From positions 9,491,001 through 9,555,000 of the forward strand of contig OX327683.1 of NCBI GenBank assembly GCA_946807835.1: a stretch of DNA of 64,000 bases, read 5' to 3'. The notes under the pieces were generated by a model. It saw only the letters and a list, made by a program, of their open reading frames with translations. It was not told the origin of the DNA and searched no databases. The stretch is from Ailanthus altissimus (Eukaryota > Streptophyta > Magnoliopsida > Sapindales > Simaroubaceae). Positions 12,063 to 25,349 of this stretch are shown here, piece after piece; the first letter of the stretch is position 1; each line of letters starts with the position of its first letter. Both the position numbers and the translations under genes were made by a program.

Positions 12063-13078
12063 AAATAGGAGACATTCCCCATATGGTAAAAGGGATTCTA
12101 GCCATAGAAAATGCTATTTTTTATTGTTATTGTTATTGTTTTTTTTTTATTTTTCAAAATCACATTAATCAGACTTAGATATCAAAAGGTTCTCTTCAAA
12201 ACCATCGCCAATTAACCTTAACCAATTATTCTTTAGTAGTATTAGGATCTTACCCATCAATTTTTTTTTTTTTTGTAAAGAGTAAAACCAACTTATTCAC
12301 ATGCCACAATTGTTTTCACATAGTATAAACTCAACTATTGGCCAAAATCTTCGAATTTAACTTTCAGGCCAAAAAAGCCTAAACCCAGAGGTCAACAAAA
12401 TATCCTTTATAAAAATAAAAAACCATGCAGAACTTTGGATCATGCTATGCTAAATTGTCATATATGAATGCATGATAGCTCGATTGTCGTTAAATTGTAC
12501 GTTGTCCCTAATCCATTGGAATTCTTAATTCTTACTAGATATCTACCTGTTAGTTAACAAATGCGAATTTTAACGTGTATAATACGCCTAACTCTTTTTT
12601 TTTTTTTTCTCTTAAAGTGTTGTCCTTCCACGATTTTTTACTCTCCATTGATTCAAACTCAGCACTTCAATTTTAGGGGAATTCAAACTCAATACTTTGA
12701 TATTAGAAGTGGTGATACCAACTACTCGTTTAATAAAACAATTGATATTTGAGGTGAGAATTTAATTCACTATATGTGAATGGTGAGATAACCTCAATTC
12801 AAATGCATTTAACACCAGTTCAACTACAAAGGTCAATTTAAGAAGTATATATTAAAGGGAACAAAGTTTCTGTCATTGTGGACCAAAGTTACTTTTCCGA
12901 ACTATGAAAATTCTACCTCTTCATCCATTTTCATGCTTAATTTTAATTTGTTTACCTAATCTTACATGGGATTAGTTTTTCGACAAACCACGTATTAAAC
13001 AAAAACAAGAATCTTTGGTCACTAATTTTCCAATATCTAACTTTCTAGTGAAGTATACATATAAAACCATGTATGAAA
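12063..13078. other. Non-coding 3' flank of CHX28-like gene
   Basis: No gene, RNA gene or recognisable element was seen. A 63-residue frame at 12561-12752 has low-complexity composition and no recognisable motif. The minus-strand gene to the right ends at 13079, so part of this stretch should be its 3' untranslated region. Confidence 0.4.
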
Positions 13079-16000
13079 CTAATAATCAATTATGCCTTTA
13101 TTATTTAAATACTGCCGATGTTGTTGAACGACCAAAATTGAACTTTTGAGGCTAAAATCCGCAGAAGCTAAGAACTCTCCGACGGTACCAAGCTCCGGGC
13201 ACTCTTCCCAGTCACTGAGTCCCGTCGTCAAATCCAAGCGGGTGCTGTGGCAGCCCTTCCCTACGATAAACAATGAGAATTCCATCATCTCCGCCATTTC
13301 CTTTAGAGCTTGCGCTGTTTCTGCCCCATTTCTGACAATCCTCTCCATGTAACCAACTTGACCTGATGTCATGTACCTAATCATCATCAAAATCAAGTAA
13401 TTAAAAATTTTAGTATCCAGATTCAGATGAAAATTGGATTTGCATAATGCTGATACATTTTTTATGAATGTTTGTTAAGTTACACAGGGTTTATGTGAAT
13501 CACTAAATAAAAATAATAGAAACAAACTTAGTAGGATGTTTTTGTAAGAATGATTCATGAAAAATAATGAATCTTACCTTTTTATCAAATACAGTTTTTT
13601 ATTTTTACTTTTAGATCATTGTTTTGAAAACACATTACCAAATGCATCTTCAATTCTAAAATCATTACATTTTAAATACTATCTATATCTTTCGAAAAAA
13701 TTCAGAAACACTGTTTGAAACACCTAACTTCCTATGAAGTAAGAAACTATAAATAAATATTATTGGGATCGGAACCTCAAATTCTTTATACAAAATTTAA
13801 CTCTTTGTTCAGAATGTCAAACGTTTTGTAGAAAGAGTTAGAATTATTTGTCAAAAGAGTTTGGGAAATTTTTTGTCTTATAAAATTTTCTGTCAGTCGA
13901 TATTTTAACAAAACGCAATCCTTTTGCCAATGGAAAAAGATAACTAACTAGAGAGAAATGGGATATCGAAAATAACCAATTTGCTCTGAGATTATTACCT
14001 GAGACGAAAATCCTTGAGGAAGGCATTATCTTTAGCAATATCGTGATTCTCATTTATCGACAAGGATATCAACAGCCCATCTCTCTGAGTCAATTCAACA
14101 TCACTACTATTCGACGACGATTCTGTAGGCAAAAACCTGATGACGGTCAATTTGACATTAGAATTCGTAGCAATCCATTTGCTACAAGCCAACGCCTCTC
14201 GATCATCAGGGCCACCAAAAAACAGGGTAGCCGCTTGCTGAAGCTTCTCATACCCAACAGGGAGCTGAAATCCAGTCTGATCTCGATGCAGGAGCAAACC
14301 AACTGAGCACGGAGCATGGCGAAGAATCTTCTGATTCGTTGTCCTGTAACCCTCTTTGCTATTCTCCATAATCTTATCAATCCTTTGGTGTTTGTGAAAC
14401 GGCACAAAAATAATGGAGACCCTTAAATCTTCAGCGGCATTGCACACATCTTCATACATGGTTGCAAAAGAGTTAACAGTCTTTAATTGGTTAATTCTGA
14501 TTTTGGTTAGTGCTATAAATGTATCAACAGCATCGTTGATCTCTATCTCATCATTGCCGCCATAATCTTCTTCATCGCTATACTGGCCACCATCTTCAAG
14601 CTGATTGTACATGAGCTTTGTTTTGAGGCGCTTTCTCGGAAGTTCCACTAAATGCATCAAGTAAGGGCTGATGGAGGAGTTCAGGGAGGCGGTGAGCACG
14701 AGCTGGCCAGAAGCGTGCCGGGGCTCGTATACGCAAGAGAGGAATCTGAGTTCAGCTTCTGGATCAAGTGGCTCGAGGGCCGTGTTTTTGTGGGCAAAAT
14801 AGTTTTCTTTTTTTCTCAGGATTAAAGCTACTATGGACCCTGAACACAGTGTGTTAACGACTATTACTATCAAAACCAACCGGTGAACCAATGGATTCTG
14901 CAAACGAAACAGAATTAGAGCAACACAAAATCAGAACACGATAAAATTTTATGCCAGTAATTCTTGTTTTTTCTTCCTTAATTTTTGGTTGGCCTCGATA
15001 GAATGCTCTTATTAATTTGGACTAACGTTGGTCTTGCGTTCAGGATCCATCTTTATTTGTAAATCTACATTCACTTAGATTCATGATGATCAAAATGAGA
15101 CATCAATGTTTTAAACCCCAACAAAAAGAAACAACTTTGAATGATTTTAAAGCTTTCACATTATGATCATTAAAGAGTAATTAACGTAATTGTAAAATGT
15201 CAAAGAAAAAGTGGTAAGCACAACTCAGTAGATAACTAGCAATTTCCCTTTAAAAAGAATATATTGATTGTGGTTGACTAAACCCAATTCCCTTGATATC
15301 ATAATGAAGTATTAACAATCATCAAAGTTAGGTAAATGCGCTATATAACATGCATACTTAGTGCTCATTTGTGATTGGGAAATGGAATAATGTGCAGTCA
15401 AATAAAAATGGGTTGTGCTTGATAAATATTTGCCATTATATTTATGAAGGTACGGATGAGTTTTGAATTGAAACACAACAATTAGAGACATATTCTTAGC
15501 ATTTTCATCGACGCTTACATAATAATTATGAATAGAAAATTTTCTATTGAAAAGAAAAAGGACTTACCACGGACTCGTCATCTACATCGACTAGTAGAAG
15601 GTCGAAATTGCCCTTTAAATTGAGGATGAAAGCAAGAAGAACTCCCTTAATCTTTGGAATCTTTAAATAATGGCAAACAGTCAAGGTGCCAATGATTTTG
15701 CTGGCAATGCATGACAAGATCGAAAGAACAACAAGAAGAAGGTTTTTCAATGATTTAAGGTCTCTGGTATCCAATTGAAACGCCAAGTAGCAGAAGTAAA
15801 TGGGAAGTATGAAGTTATGAATAGAATAGGCAAGTTTTTTTAACAACGTCCGAGTTGTTTTGCCACCTCTAGGGAAAAATACGCCCAGAAGAAACCCTGT
15901 AATGGTGCTGTTATATCCAAGTTGTTCGGTTAGAGAAGAGACAACTAGCACGAGAACCAAAAGAAGCAAAACCTGTGCATTTGACACATATTTTGAGTTC

Positions 16001-17027
16001 TTATTCCATCCGCTAAACCAATTTGCCAAATACTTGTTAACAAAGACAAGTACTGTAGTGAAAAGGATTGCTAGAAAGGCATTTGCGAAATTTCTGGACG
16101 ACAAGACGGAGGAGTACATGGAATAGGCTAAAATGCAAGATACTTCATTGATCAAAGACGAGGAAATTGCCAACCGACCAAGTTCTGAAGTGTCGAACTT
16201 CAGTTCTTCGACTACGCGGATCACAACAGGAGAGGCTGAATTTGTCAAGAGCACGATGATAACGAAGAAGAATGCGGATTTGCCGTGTGAAATTTCAAAT
16301 CTGTGCATGAAAGCAAGGAAGATTGATAACCCGAATATGAAGCTGAATATGAAACCAGTGAAAGCAATAGTGCTAGCAAGGCGCAAGTTCAGCCGGAGAT
16401 AAGTGGTGTCCATTTCTAGGCCAATGAAGAACATGAAAAGTATGCGGCTGACGAAGGCGAAAAGTCGGTAGTAGACTGCAGAAAGATCTTGAAGGAAAAA
16501 TTTCCGAATTTCATGGACTCGGGACAGTAAAGTGGGACTAAGAACTAGTCCAGCCTGATACATATATACAAGTATATATCATATTAATATATGTCAGAAA
16601 ATCATATTTTGCAACATATAAATCAAGTAAAATTTCTACAAAATTACTCCTGCAAATGTACGAATATTTTATCAATTTACAGAACATGTGGTAATCTCTT
16701 CATTATTTCATGCAGACATCTCGCATTTCTTATAGGAATCTGGATAATAATTCTACATAAACAAAAAATTTGTAAAAGAAAATTCATCATGCTATTCTAT
16801 AATTGGACAAAATTATTTTTAAGTTTCAGAAACAATTCGATGGTATAAAAAGAAGTGGTTCTTACCAGGATTTGTGAAACGGGGCCTGGTTGTCCAAGGG
16901 GTTTGAATAAAAGCTGAAAAAGGTGAGCAATAACAAGCATGCATGAAATCTGAATAATTGTGGTTACAAGAGGATTGAAGGGGTCTTTTGAGCAATATTC
17001 AATTGTTAGCTCTTCCACAGTTTCCAT
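13079..17027 (-). CDS. CHX28: Cation/H+ antiporter, CHX28-like
   Basis: A plant CPA2-family monovalent cation/H+ exchanger, expected in an endomembrane or plasma membrane, where it would help set ion balance and pH. Four exons join in frame: 16866-17027, 15568-16554, 13999-14897 and 13079-13376, with GT-AG introns of 311, 670 and 622 bp and phases 0, 0 and 2. The product is 781 residues, normal for CHX proteins (about 780-850). Residues 1-383 are a multi-pass exchanger domain starting with G-Q-P-G-P-V-S-Q-I-L; the rest is a cytosolic tail. As recalled from Arabidopsis CHX28, shared motifs are PYLMHL, D-L-R-V-S-I-x-F-x-P-F-H-K-H-Q-R-I-D, F-F-G-G-P-D-D-R-E-A-L and D-W-E-E-C-P-E-L-G-T-V-G near 738. 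The pair usually Asn-Asp in helix 5 is Asn190-Glu191. Lys368-Gly369 keeps the conserved basic residue of the core. No frame lesion was seen, so it is probably active. Start: first Met of exon 1. Confidence 0.9.
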
Positions 17028-18592
17028 TAATTTTCAAGTTTTAATTAATTCAGCCAATGACGGATCTAAAACCACGGAACGAAAATCGATCCGCCAATAT
17101 GATTATCAATACAAGTGCTTCTGCCGCTGAATTTTGTCGAGAAGCCAGAAGAGTTGGCTTGCAACCTATATTATTTTTCTGAGAAAAAAGAGAAATTTTT
17201 CGAGGTGCCGCTGCCATTAGCTCTTTTTGTTTTGTTCTGTTTTGCTTTTCTTTTAATTTTCTTCTCCTTATTTTCCTTGAAAATCTCTCTATCTCCTTCT
17301 CTATGATTTATTTATGTGGTTGTGGTGGAAGCTTCTTAATTATTTGCATGGATCTACTTCTGGCTGACGTGCAAGCTTTATTCCCGGAAGATGGTTATGG
17401 AAATCTTGATTACTTCAATCTATTGGATATTAACAATAATTTAATTCAAATTCATGTGATATTTTTTTATAGCATATTTCTCTTTTCAACTCACATCTTA
17501 ACTTTTTTTTTTTTCATTTTAAGTGACGTGGCATCCAACAATAAGATTGTAAACTTTTGTAATTTTCAATATAATTATTATACTTTTTAAACATAAGTTA
17601 GAAAGTATAACATTATTCTTAAATTATAATATAACTTATATGTATGCTAAAAATGCATGATAAGAAGAAAAAGAAAATTACTCCTACAAATCTTGGAGGC
17701 AACATGTGACATTTAATAACCACATAACATTTAACATTCATTAATTAGTGTCCTGTTGATATTTCAACTTTGTAAGGCATGCAGCATTATTTGAACGTTC
17801 TTGGTAACACTCAATTAAATACAAATGTTGAATCCAACTTAGTAAATGTAGTGTTATTGTTGAGTGTTGGGCTTATTATAAAATAGAGTCCAATAGTCTA
17901 CTTTATATGTGTAAATGATAGTGTTCAAACTAATAAAATCAAGCTTAAATAGTATTTTAAAACTCAAAATTGTATCGAGCAACCCAAAAGTCAAATAAAA
18001 CCCGTCTTAAGCTAAGGTATGATACGACTCGTTTCGTCAATGGAGTCCAAAGATAAGTAAAAAAAATAGATTGACAATGCGGGAATAACGAATTCTATTT
18101 AGATTAAATTTTTAATTTTGTTGTTTCATTCGAGTTAAAACTCTCAGTATTATTATTTTACATGATCAATGAGTCTTTATACGAGGGGTAAAAACTTAGA
18201 TTCCTTGATGAATTTGATTGCATCTCATATTATGATTAGTTAAAATCGATTTAAACATGAATTAATCACGTTATACTAGTCTCATTCACATCTCGAATAT
18301 AATTTGGACTATTACAAACTATAGTATTATAAATAAGCTTGTTTAATTGGCCATTAATTTATTCAAGTATTAAGCATTGGATCATAGAGTACTCAAAGCA
18401 TTCTATTAGAGAATTAACGCATTCTAAAAAAAGAAACACACAAGAAGTGTAATGCTCTTGTTTAAAGCAATCGCACACACAAAAACTCATTTCTTAAGCA
18501 ATACTAAGCTGAGTGTAAGAGTATTTTTTCTTACAAGAGAATAGTGCTTTTTCCACAAATTCAAGCGTACTTCGAGAAGATTAAGGTAATTT
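17028..18592. other. Upstream region of CHX28-like gene
   Basis: This should contain the promoter and 5' untranslated region of the minus-strand antiporter gene. Pyrimidine-rich stretches occur at 17220-17300 and 17490-17520. The frames at 17115-17306 and 17303-17590 have low complexity and no recognisable motifs. No element ends were identified. Confidence 0.4.
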
Positions 18593-19795
18593 TTGTTAAG
18601 TTTCATCTTGGAGCTTTTAGTGATGCCGACTATGGAGAATGAGCAAAAAGTACGTCATAACTTGAATGGATATTTTTGTGAAAACACCACGTTAAGCACT
18701 AATCCGCGATCCACAAAGATAGGAACCAACAATGATGGAAATCTTGCCCTTCCTAATGAAGAGAAAATTGGAGATAATGCCTCCTTTAGTCTACCAGGGA
18801 TCCTTATAGAGATCTTAAAAGAATTGAATGAGTCAAGGAATGAGAACCTAGAGAAAGGAAGTCGTTTAGATGCTTTGAAGCAAATAAAGGCTTCTATGAT
18901 GACTTTTAAGATCTTCCATCACGAGAAAGTCTAACAAGGAACCATCAATAGTTACTTGACAACCTTGAAATGAGAGAATTTATAGAGTAGCCTTAAAAGA
19001 CAAAAGCAATAATACCAAAGATCCAATTAACCAATAAACAAGAGTTTAAAGTCGATATCTCGAAGAGAGTAGGCGAACTCTATAGAAGAAGTGCTAAAGT
19101 TAAAGGCATAGAAGACATTATTTTCTTGGCAAGAAAAACAAATTATGATTTATTCATAGAGGGAAATAAGGAAAGCAGAGAGGCGAAAGAAGTTCATACT
19201 GTCTGGCTTCACCTTATATGATGGAACGGGGGACCTTGAGGAACATATCTTTCACTTCAACGCGAATATGATTATGTACTATAATAATGATGCACTAAAG
19301 TGCATAACCTTTCCTTTCAACCTCAAAGGACCTTCTTAGAGCTAGTTTCATCGATTAAAAGAGAACTCTATTTATTCCTTTGAGGAATTCATAGTAACAT
19401 TTATAAAACAGTATATTCACAATCAAAAGAAGAGAAAAACCACATTGTATCTATTTTTGATGAGATAGGCAAAGAATGAATCGATCAGGAGTGTCTTACA
19501 TTGATTCAACAAGGAGCTAAACGAAATAGAGCATTATAACTTAGAAATAGTGGCCTATGCATAAACAGAAAGGCAATAAGACTATTTACTACCTATTATC
19601 ACTATCTAGTTTATGAAGAATTTCACTTTTTTTAAACTAATTAACTAAAAACCTAAGTAATGGATATGCGAAGAGGAAGATAAAGATGCCTTAAAAAAAA
19701 TTCCTTAACCACCACATGGAAGAAAGAAAACTCGCCATATAAGGGAAACTATGAGAAGCTATTTATTGCTAGAAAATATGATAAAGCTGAAAAGT
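18593..19795 (+). pseudogene. Ty3/gypsy gag remnant
   Basis: An open frame from 18593 (113 residues) is a gypsy gag leader, followed after stops by a recognisable capsid region at about 19195-19560. It includes F-x-L-Y-D-G-T-G-D-L-E-E-H-I, H-F-N-A-N-M, an A-L-K-C-I-T-F-P-F-N-L-K-G segment and an S-F-E-E-F segment. The order matches the retrotransposon gag domain of Tat/Ogre-type elements. Stops within the capsid make it a pseudogene. It continues into the tandem arrays at 19855-21500. Confidence 0.7.
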
Positions 19796-19854
19796 GATTA
19801 ACCCAAATGATTCAATCCATAATTCTGATCAATAACCCTGTTAAGAAAATTGAA

Positions 19855-20280
19855 GTCAAATACAAAGACTTCTCTAAAAGGATCCAGTACCTTTACCAAG
19901 AAGCATCCAAAGACTTCTTTAGGATGGTCTAATAAATTGACCAAAAAGTACCCAAAGACTTCTTTGAAAATGTTCAGTACCTTTACCAAGAAGCACTTAA
20001 AGACTTCTTTGGAAAGGTCTAGTACCTTTACTAAGAAGCACATAAAGACTTCTTTGAAAGAGTCAAGTACTTTTACCAAGAATCATCTAAATTCTTCTCT
20101 AAAATGGTTCAATACCTTTACCAAAAAGTGCACAAGACTTCCTTGGATAGATTCAATACCTTTATCTTAAAAGCACCCAAGATTTTCTTAGATGGGTTTA
20201 ATACCTTCACCTTGAAAGTACCCTATATCATAAGACTTTCTTGGATGGGTTTAGTTCCTTTATCTTAGAAGCACTTGTAG
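19855..20280. repeat. 45-bp tandem repeat, open on both strands
   Basis: About nine copies of a 45-bp unit. The plus strand encodes a 15-residue repeat of the type T-K-K-H-x-K-T-S-L-E-R-S-S-T-F, and the minus strand is also open over 93 residues. Copies become more diverged after 20110. It lies directly downstream of the gypsy gag remnant, so it is most likely an internal repeat of that element and not a host protein. Confidence 0.8.
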
Positions 20281-20379
20281 TTTAAAAGGAAGAACATAAG
20301 GCATAGTTTTATCTTTCTTCATATAAAAGAAAAGGGTCGAGAGGTTAAACTAAGAGGCATAGAGCTTATTAATACAAAA

Positions 20380-21500
20380 CTAAAAGAAAAGGATCAAAAG
20401 GATAGAGGTTCCCACCATCTTTATCTCATCACATAAGAAAGAAAAAGATCCAAATTCTAAGATTTTAGAACTAGAAGAAAAAGACTGAGAGGGTAGGGCT
20501 TTACACCGCCTTCTTCTTGTCCCTTAGAAAAGAATAAGATCCAGATTCTAAGATTTTAGAACTAGAAGAAAAAGACTAATAGGGAAAGGGTTTCCACCAC
20601 CTTCTTCTTGTTCCTTAGAAAATAAAAAGATCCAAACTCTAACATTATAAAATCGGACGAAAAAGATTGAAAGAATAGGGGTCCTCACCATATTCCTATC
20701 GTCCTTTATAAATGAAAAACATTCAGATTCTAAGATTTCAGAACCAGAGAAAATGACCTAGAGGGTAAGTATTCCAACCACTTTTCTCTCGTCCCTTAAA
20801 AAAAAAGACAACAAAAAGATTTAGAATTTCAACATTCTAAAATCAAAAGAAAAGAGCTGAGAGAATAAGGGTTCCCACCACCTTCCTTTTACCCTTTAGA
20901 AGAAAAAAGAGACAAAAATCCTATCGTTCTAGAATCAAAAGAAAAAAGCTGAGAGAATAAGGGTTCCCACCCCTTCCTTTTTACCTTTAGATGAATGAAG
21001 AGGTATATATCCTATCATTCTAGAATCAGAAGAAAAAAAATAGCTAGAAAGATAATAGTTCCCACCACCTTCTTCTAGTTTCTCAGAAGAAACAAAAAGG
21101 CACAAATCCTAACATTTTAGAACCAGAGAAAATGACCAAGGGGATAGGTATTCCTACCCACCTTCCTCTTATCCCCTGGTGAAAAAAATATCCAAATTAT
21201 AATATTCCAAAATTAGAAGAAAAGGGTCAAGAGAAAGTGGAAACGTTTTTCTTCTCCCATAGAAGAATAAACGTCACAGATCCTTATTGTCTTAGAACCA
21301 TAAGAAATGTTTTTCAAGAAGATAAGAGTTCTCACCACCTTTCTTTTGTCCTTTAAAAAAATAAAGCGATGCAATTCCTACCCTTCTAAAGATCATAAAC
21401 CATAAAAATCAAAAGGATAGAGGTCCCCACCACCTTCCTCTCAACCTTAGAAGAAAAAAATAAGCTCAATCCCTATCTTTTTAGAATTAAAAACAAAAAG
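20380..21500. repeat. About 91-bp tandem repeat array
   Basis: The unit contains gatccaaattctaag, then agaagaaaaagactgagag, then a pyrimidine-rich caccaccttcttcttgtccc block. Unit starts at about 20447, 20538 and 20629 give a period of 91 bp. Roughly a dozen copies can be followed to about 21500, with divergence increasing to the right. It follows the 45-bp array and probably belongs to the same decayed gypsy element. Confidence 0.75.
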
Positions 21501-21814
21501 ATAGGTAATACATTCCCCTGCATCTTTGATGGAAAATAGGCATAATACCTACCTTTCAAGAAACAAAAATGAAACAAAATATATATCATAGTTGGAAAGG
21601 AATGAAGTACTTAGTACCTTTCTTCCAACAACATGATTAAAGACACCAAAAAACTGGATAAATAAAAAATGACTCTACAAAGATGATAATAAAATGAAGT
21701 TATGACTAAAAGGATTCGACTACTTGGTACCTTCCTTTTATTAATGTGATTATAATAAAAGACATTAAAACCTAGAGAGATTGGAGTGTCTAGCACATTC
21801 TCTTTGTAAAGTAA

Positions 21815-23268
21815 CCACGGTCCACTTGTGAGTAATCCACTATATTTTGGTTTTACGTATGTCAGAGATCTTTCATAGTTTGACCGTTGGGTGTCCCTGA
21901 GTATGGTTCGGTACTCATAGAGTCCAGTGTGTGCAGATATGGGATCCATCAACTCTCAGAGGGAGTGATATATATAGATGCTCCAAGATAGTATCTTAAG
22001 AAAGTCTTATGGTCATAAGCAGTGAACTCGGGAAATGAGTTTCTATAGGGTTAAACAATATGGCAAAGAGTTTGCTTATATTGTTCAGTAAGGTTTATGG
22101 ATGAGCATATGGAATTTAACAGTGTTGATCTATGTCCCCGTATATCCAAGATATTATAATAGAAAGACTATACGTATGTATTGTAACCTCAACTTATATG
22201 GTTCAATACGTTGATTTGTAATATTCGTGACATGTGCGTAGGGCATTGCTCATGGACTTATGGAATAGTTTCATTTGATGAATTGGGCGTAGACCTAAGG
22301 AGTCTCGCGATATAGAGTGTATTCGTTGTATACTAGGGCAAAGTACTAGATTGAATTGTTTAATTCAGTAAAATCCAGCACTACCATATAGATGTGTGTT
22401 TGTCCGTGTTTAAGTGTTAAATATAATAATTAGTCAATAATTATTATTCACTAATTGTAAAATGACACGTGGTGTATTGTGAACCCTCGGTTGAGTTTAC
22501 TAGGTGTGGGATTTAGTGGAACCTGCTAAGAGGTATACTTGGTAACTATTTATGAGGGGCAAAATAGTTATTTCACACTATGATTATTTAATATTACTAA
22601 ATAATTATAATATCTCTATTAAAATATATTATTTTATAATATTATATATTCTAATAATATAATATATATTTTATGCATGATAGTTGTCATACATTTATTT
22701 ATATAAAATATTATTTATTATTATTATTTTATTATTCTTGCCCTACGTGGCTAAATACTATTATTTTGATAAATAATACTATTATAATAATTAAAATAGA
22801 AGTATATATGTGTGAAGAAACGGGAAAGGGAAATTGGAGGAAAATAATTGTTATCTTTCCTACCCTTTTCCTTTTTTGCTCTTGAAAAGGGTTTAGAAGC
22901 AATTGTTGCTTCTTTTCTTCAATCGTTGGAGAAAAAGAGCAAATAGAAAAGCCGGTTATTTTTGGGTTAAAGGGTTAATCCTCTGTGGATTAAAGGAGTT
23001 ATTGTTTTAGTTTGTCAAATTCATCAAATTGATGACTAAAACTGTCTACGAGTATGTCTCCAAGCGGACTTCCTAAATACACATGTAAAATGTTACACGT
23101 TTTGGTATTTCTCAACTTAACTTTTGATATATTAATTTAATTAATATATGATTATGTATTTATTGTATGTTTTAAATGTTCCGCTACGCCAAATATATAT
23201 GAGATACATATTTTTGCAATAAATAATATTGCACATGCATACACCCATTGTATATTTGATCTCCAACA
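21815..23268 (+). mobile_element. Ty1/copia LTR, 5'-truncated
   Basis: The block from 21815 matches the middle and end of the plus-strand LTR copies (compare 44030-45500 and 9110-10569), including tatttatgaggggcaaaat at about 22547. It ends with the family terminus CTCCAACA at 23268. About 600 bp of the LTR start are missing. The 113-residue minus frame at 21611-21952 is a shadow crossing this junction. Confidence 0.8.
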
Positions 23269-23271
23269 ATT

Positions 23272-23935
23272 ATAATTCTAATTTCACTTTTAAATTTAAT
23301 CTCAATTACGTTAAATGTTATAATTCTAATTCTAATTTTAATTTTAAGTACATTAAATGTTGTAATTTTATATTCAATTTTAATTACGTTAAATGTATAA
23401 TTCCAAATCCAAGTTGAATTTCAGTTAGTTAAATGTTATGACTCTAATTCAACTTTCATTTTCATTTTTAATTACGTTAAACGTTATAATTCTAAATTCA
23501 ATTTTAATTATGTAAAATGTTATAATTTCAAATCTCATTTTAATTCCAATTACATCAAATTTTATAATTCTAAATCCATTCTTAAGTTTAATTAAGTTAA
23601 ATGTTATAATTCTAATTCTAATTTTAATTACGTTAAATGTTATAATTGCAATCAAATTCAATTTAAATTACGTTAAATGTTATAACTCCAATTCTAATTT
23701 TTATTCCAAGTACATTAAATGTTATAATTTCAAATCTATTTTTCAGTTTTAATTATGTTAAATATTATAATTCCAATCCTAATTTCAATTACGTTAAATG
23801 TTATAATTTCAAATTCAAATCTAATTTTAATTTTAATTATATTAATTTTTATAATTGCAATTCTAATTACATTTATATTTTATAATTTTAATTTTAATTT
23901 TAATTACTTTAAATGTTATAATTTGAAATTTATAA
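23272..23935. repeat. 42-bp minisatellite, second array
   Basis: Units are of the same TGTTATAATT ... AATTACGTTAAA family as the array at 4695-5460. The array begins within a few bases of the copia LTR end at 23268. No 8-bp duplication or hAT-like left end is visible, so the left part of the original element may have been replaced. The 62-, 70- and 72-residue frames are by-products of the period. Confidence 0.8.
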
Positions 23936-24338
23936 ATTTGGATAGAAAAGTAGAAGTTAGAATGTTAAGATAGTCCAATAAATGCCTTAGATATTATAAA
24001 ATATTCAAAATATAAAAACAAAAAAAAAAGGCAAAAACTAATCCAAAACTTTTAATTTAGCTCAATATGAAAATATTTAAACAAAAAAAAGTCCAAAACA
24101 TAAAAAAATTGGACTGATTCAAGACATGGAACTAGCCTAGAAAAGGCCATGTCCCAATTTTAGGTGTGAGTATATGATGTTCCTACTTGTACAATAATTA
24201 GTTTCAACTTTTTTGCAATTTTTACCAAATAAAGTGTGACTATATCCTAATTTGTTAAGATCAAATAGATGAAGATTATTATATTGGACCGTATCATATT
24301 ATCCCAAAGTTATTGTGTTTCCTCCTAGTGTAGTATTT
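23936..24338. other. AT-rich stretch without recognisable gene
   Basis: A-rich sequence with no coding frame. It could be the right part of the same kind of element as 4461-5784, but no terminal motif was seen. A gypsy LTR begins at about 24339. Confidence 0.35.
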
Positions 24339-25345
24339 CAGTCTCTAATAAGGATTAATTAAATCTAATATTTATATCTTTCAAACTTAATATTTGTTCG
24401 TTTAAATTAATATTATTTGACTTTTTATGTGCTGTATTTTTATTTTGTAGGTTTAAAGTTAATAAAACAATTAAATAAGAAAATTCAAAGAAAATAAGAC
24501 AAATATATCAAATTTGCTACCATAATATGCTACAAAAGATTCTTACAATATATTTGCTACAGTGCTAACACCAAAGCACCCAAAAATCAATGTCGTGATG
24601 GTCAAGTTAGTGTCTTCAATTCCCAAAATCTAGTGTCGCATCGTTGTATGAACAGTAACTTGTAAACAATACTCACGATGCAGTAACCACGTGAACAATA
24701 TCGACGCAAAACAAAAAAGAGAGAAATCCTAATCTAACTTATATTTGATGTTTTACTCTAATTTAAAGATATAAACTTATAAATAGAAAATCAAAAAATT
24801 TAATTAAAAAATTAAGAAGAGAGAGAAATAACAATTTTTATAGAATTAAGAAGATTAGAAAATTGAAAATTGCAACAAAAATTATTTTTATCTCTTTAAC
24901 TCTTTATTTATTTAGTTTTCTATGATTTTTATGATATTATTCTTAATAAATTATAGAACTTTTTATTTTACCATGAGCTAAGTTTTCTATTATAATTTTA
25001 AACTTGATATGTGATTGAATTCAATATCTTCTCTTATTTTTATGAACTTAGTAATAGAATTGTTCAATTATTCTATACTAAATGCTTTCTAGTTACTTGA
25101 TTACTTATTAGATTGTTATGGGAATCCTGATGAACTTGATAAAAAAATTTAAGTGTTGGCCTTAAATAATTTAATATATAATTATAAGGTAATAATTATG
25201 AATTTCATGTGAGATAAACATAAACCTACATAGTATATATGATATTAATAGATCAGTTCTTAATAGATTTTATTTTATTCTAATTGTCATAGATACATGC
25301 GTAATTATTATGGTAAAATAAAGTCACTTGACCAATAATAAAAAC
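24339..25345 (+). mobile_element. Ty3/gypsy LTR fragment (same group as 49468-50859)
   Basis: The start taataaggattaattaaatc aligns with the LTR start read from 54010 on the minus strand. The segment 25010-25340 aligns closely with 50180-50505: ttgttcaattattctatact, then gattgttatgggaatcctgatgaacttga, then the segment ending cacttgaccaat. It is cut by the copia LTR that starts near 25350. The LTR is older than its relatives, judged by the many small differences. Confidence 0.65.
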
Positions 25346-25349
25346 TTAT

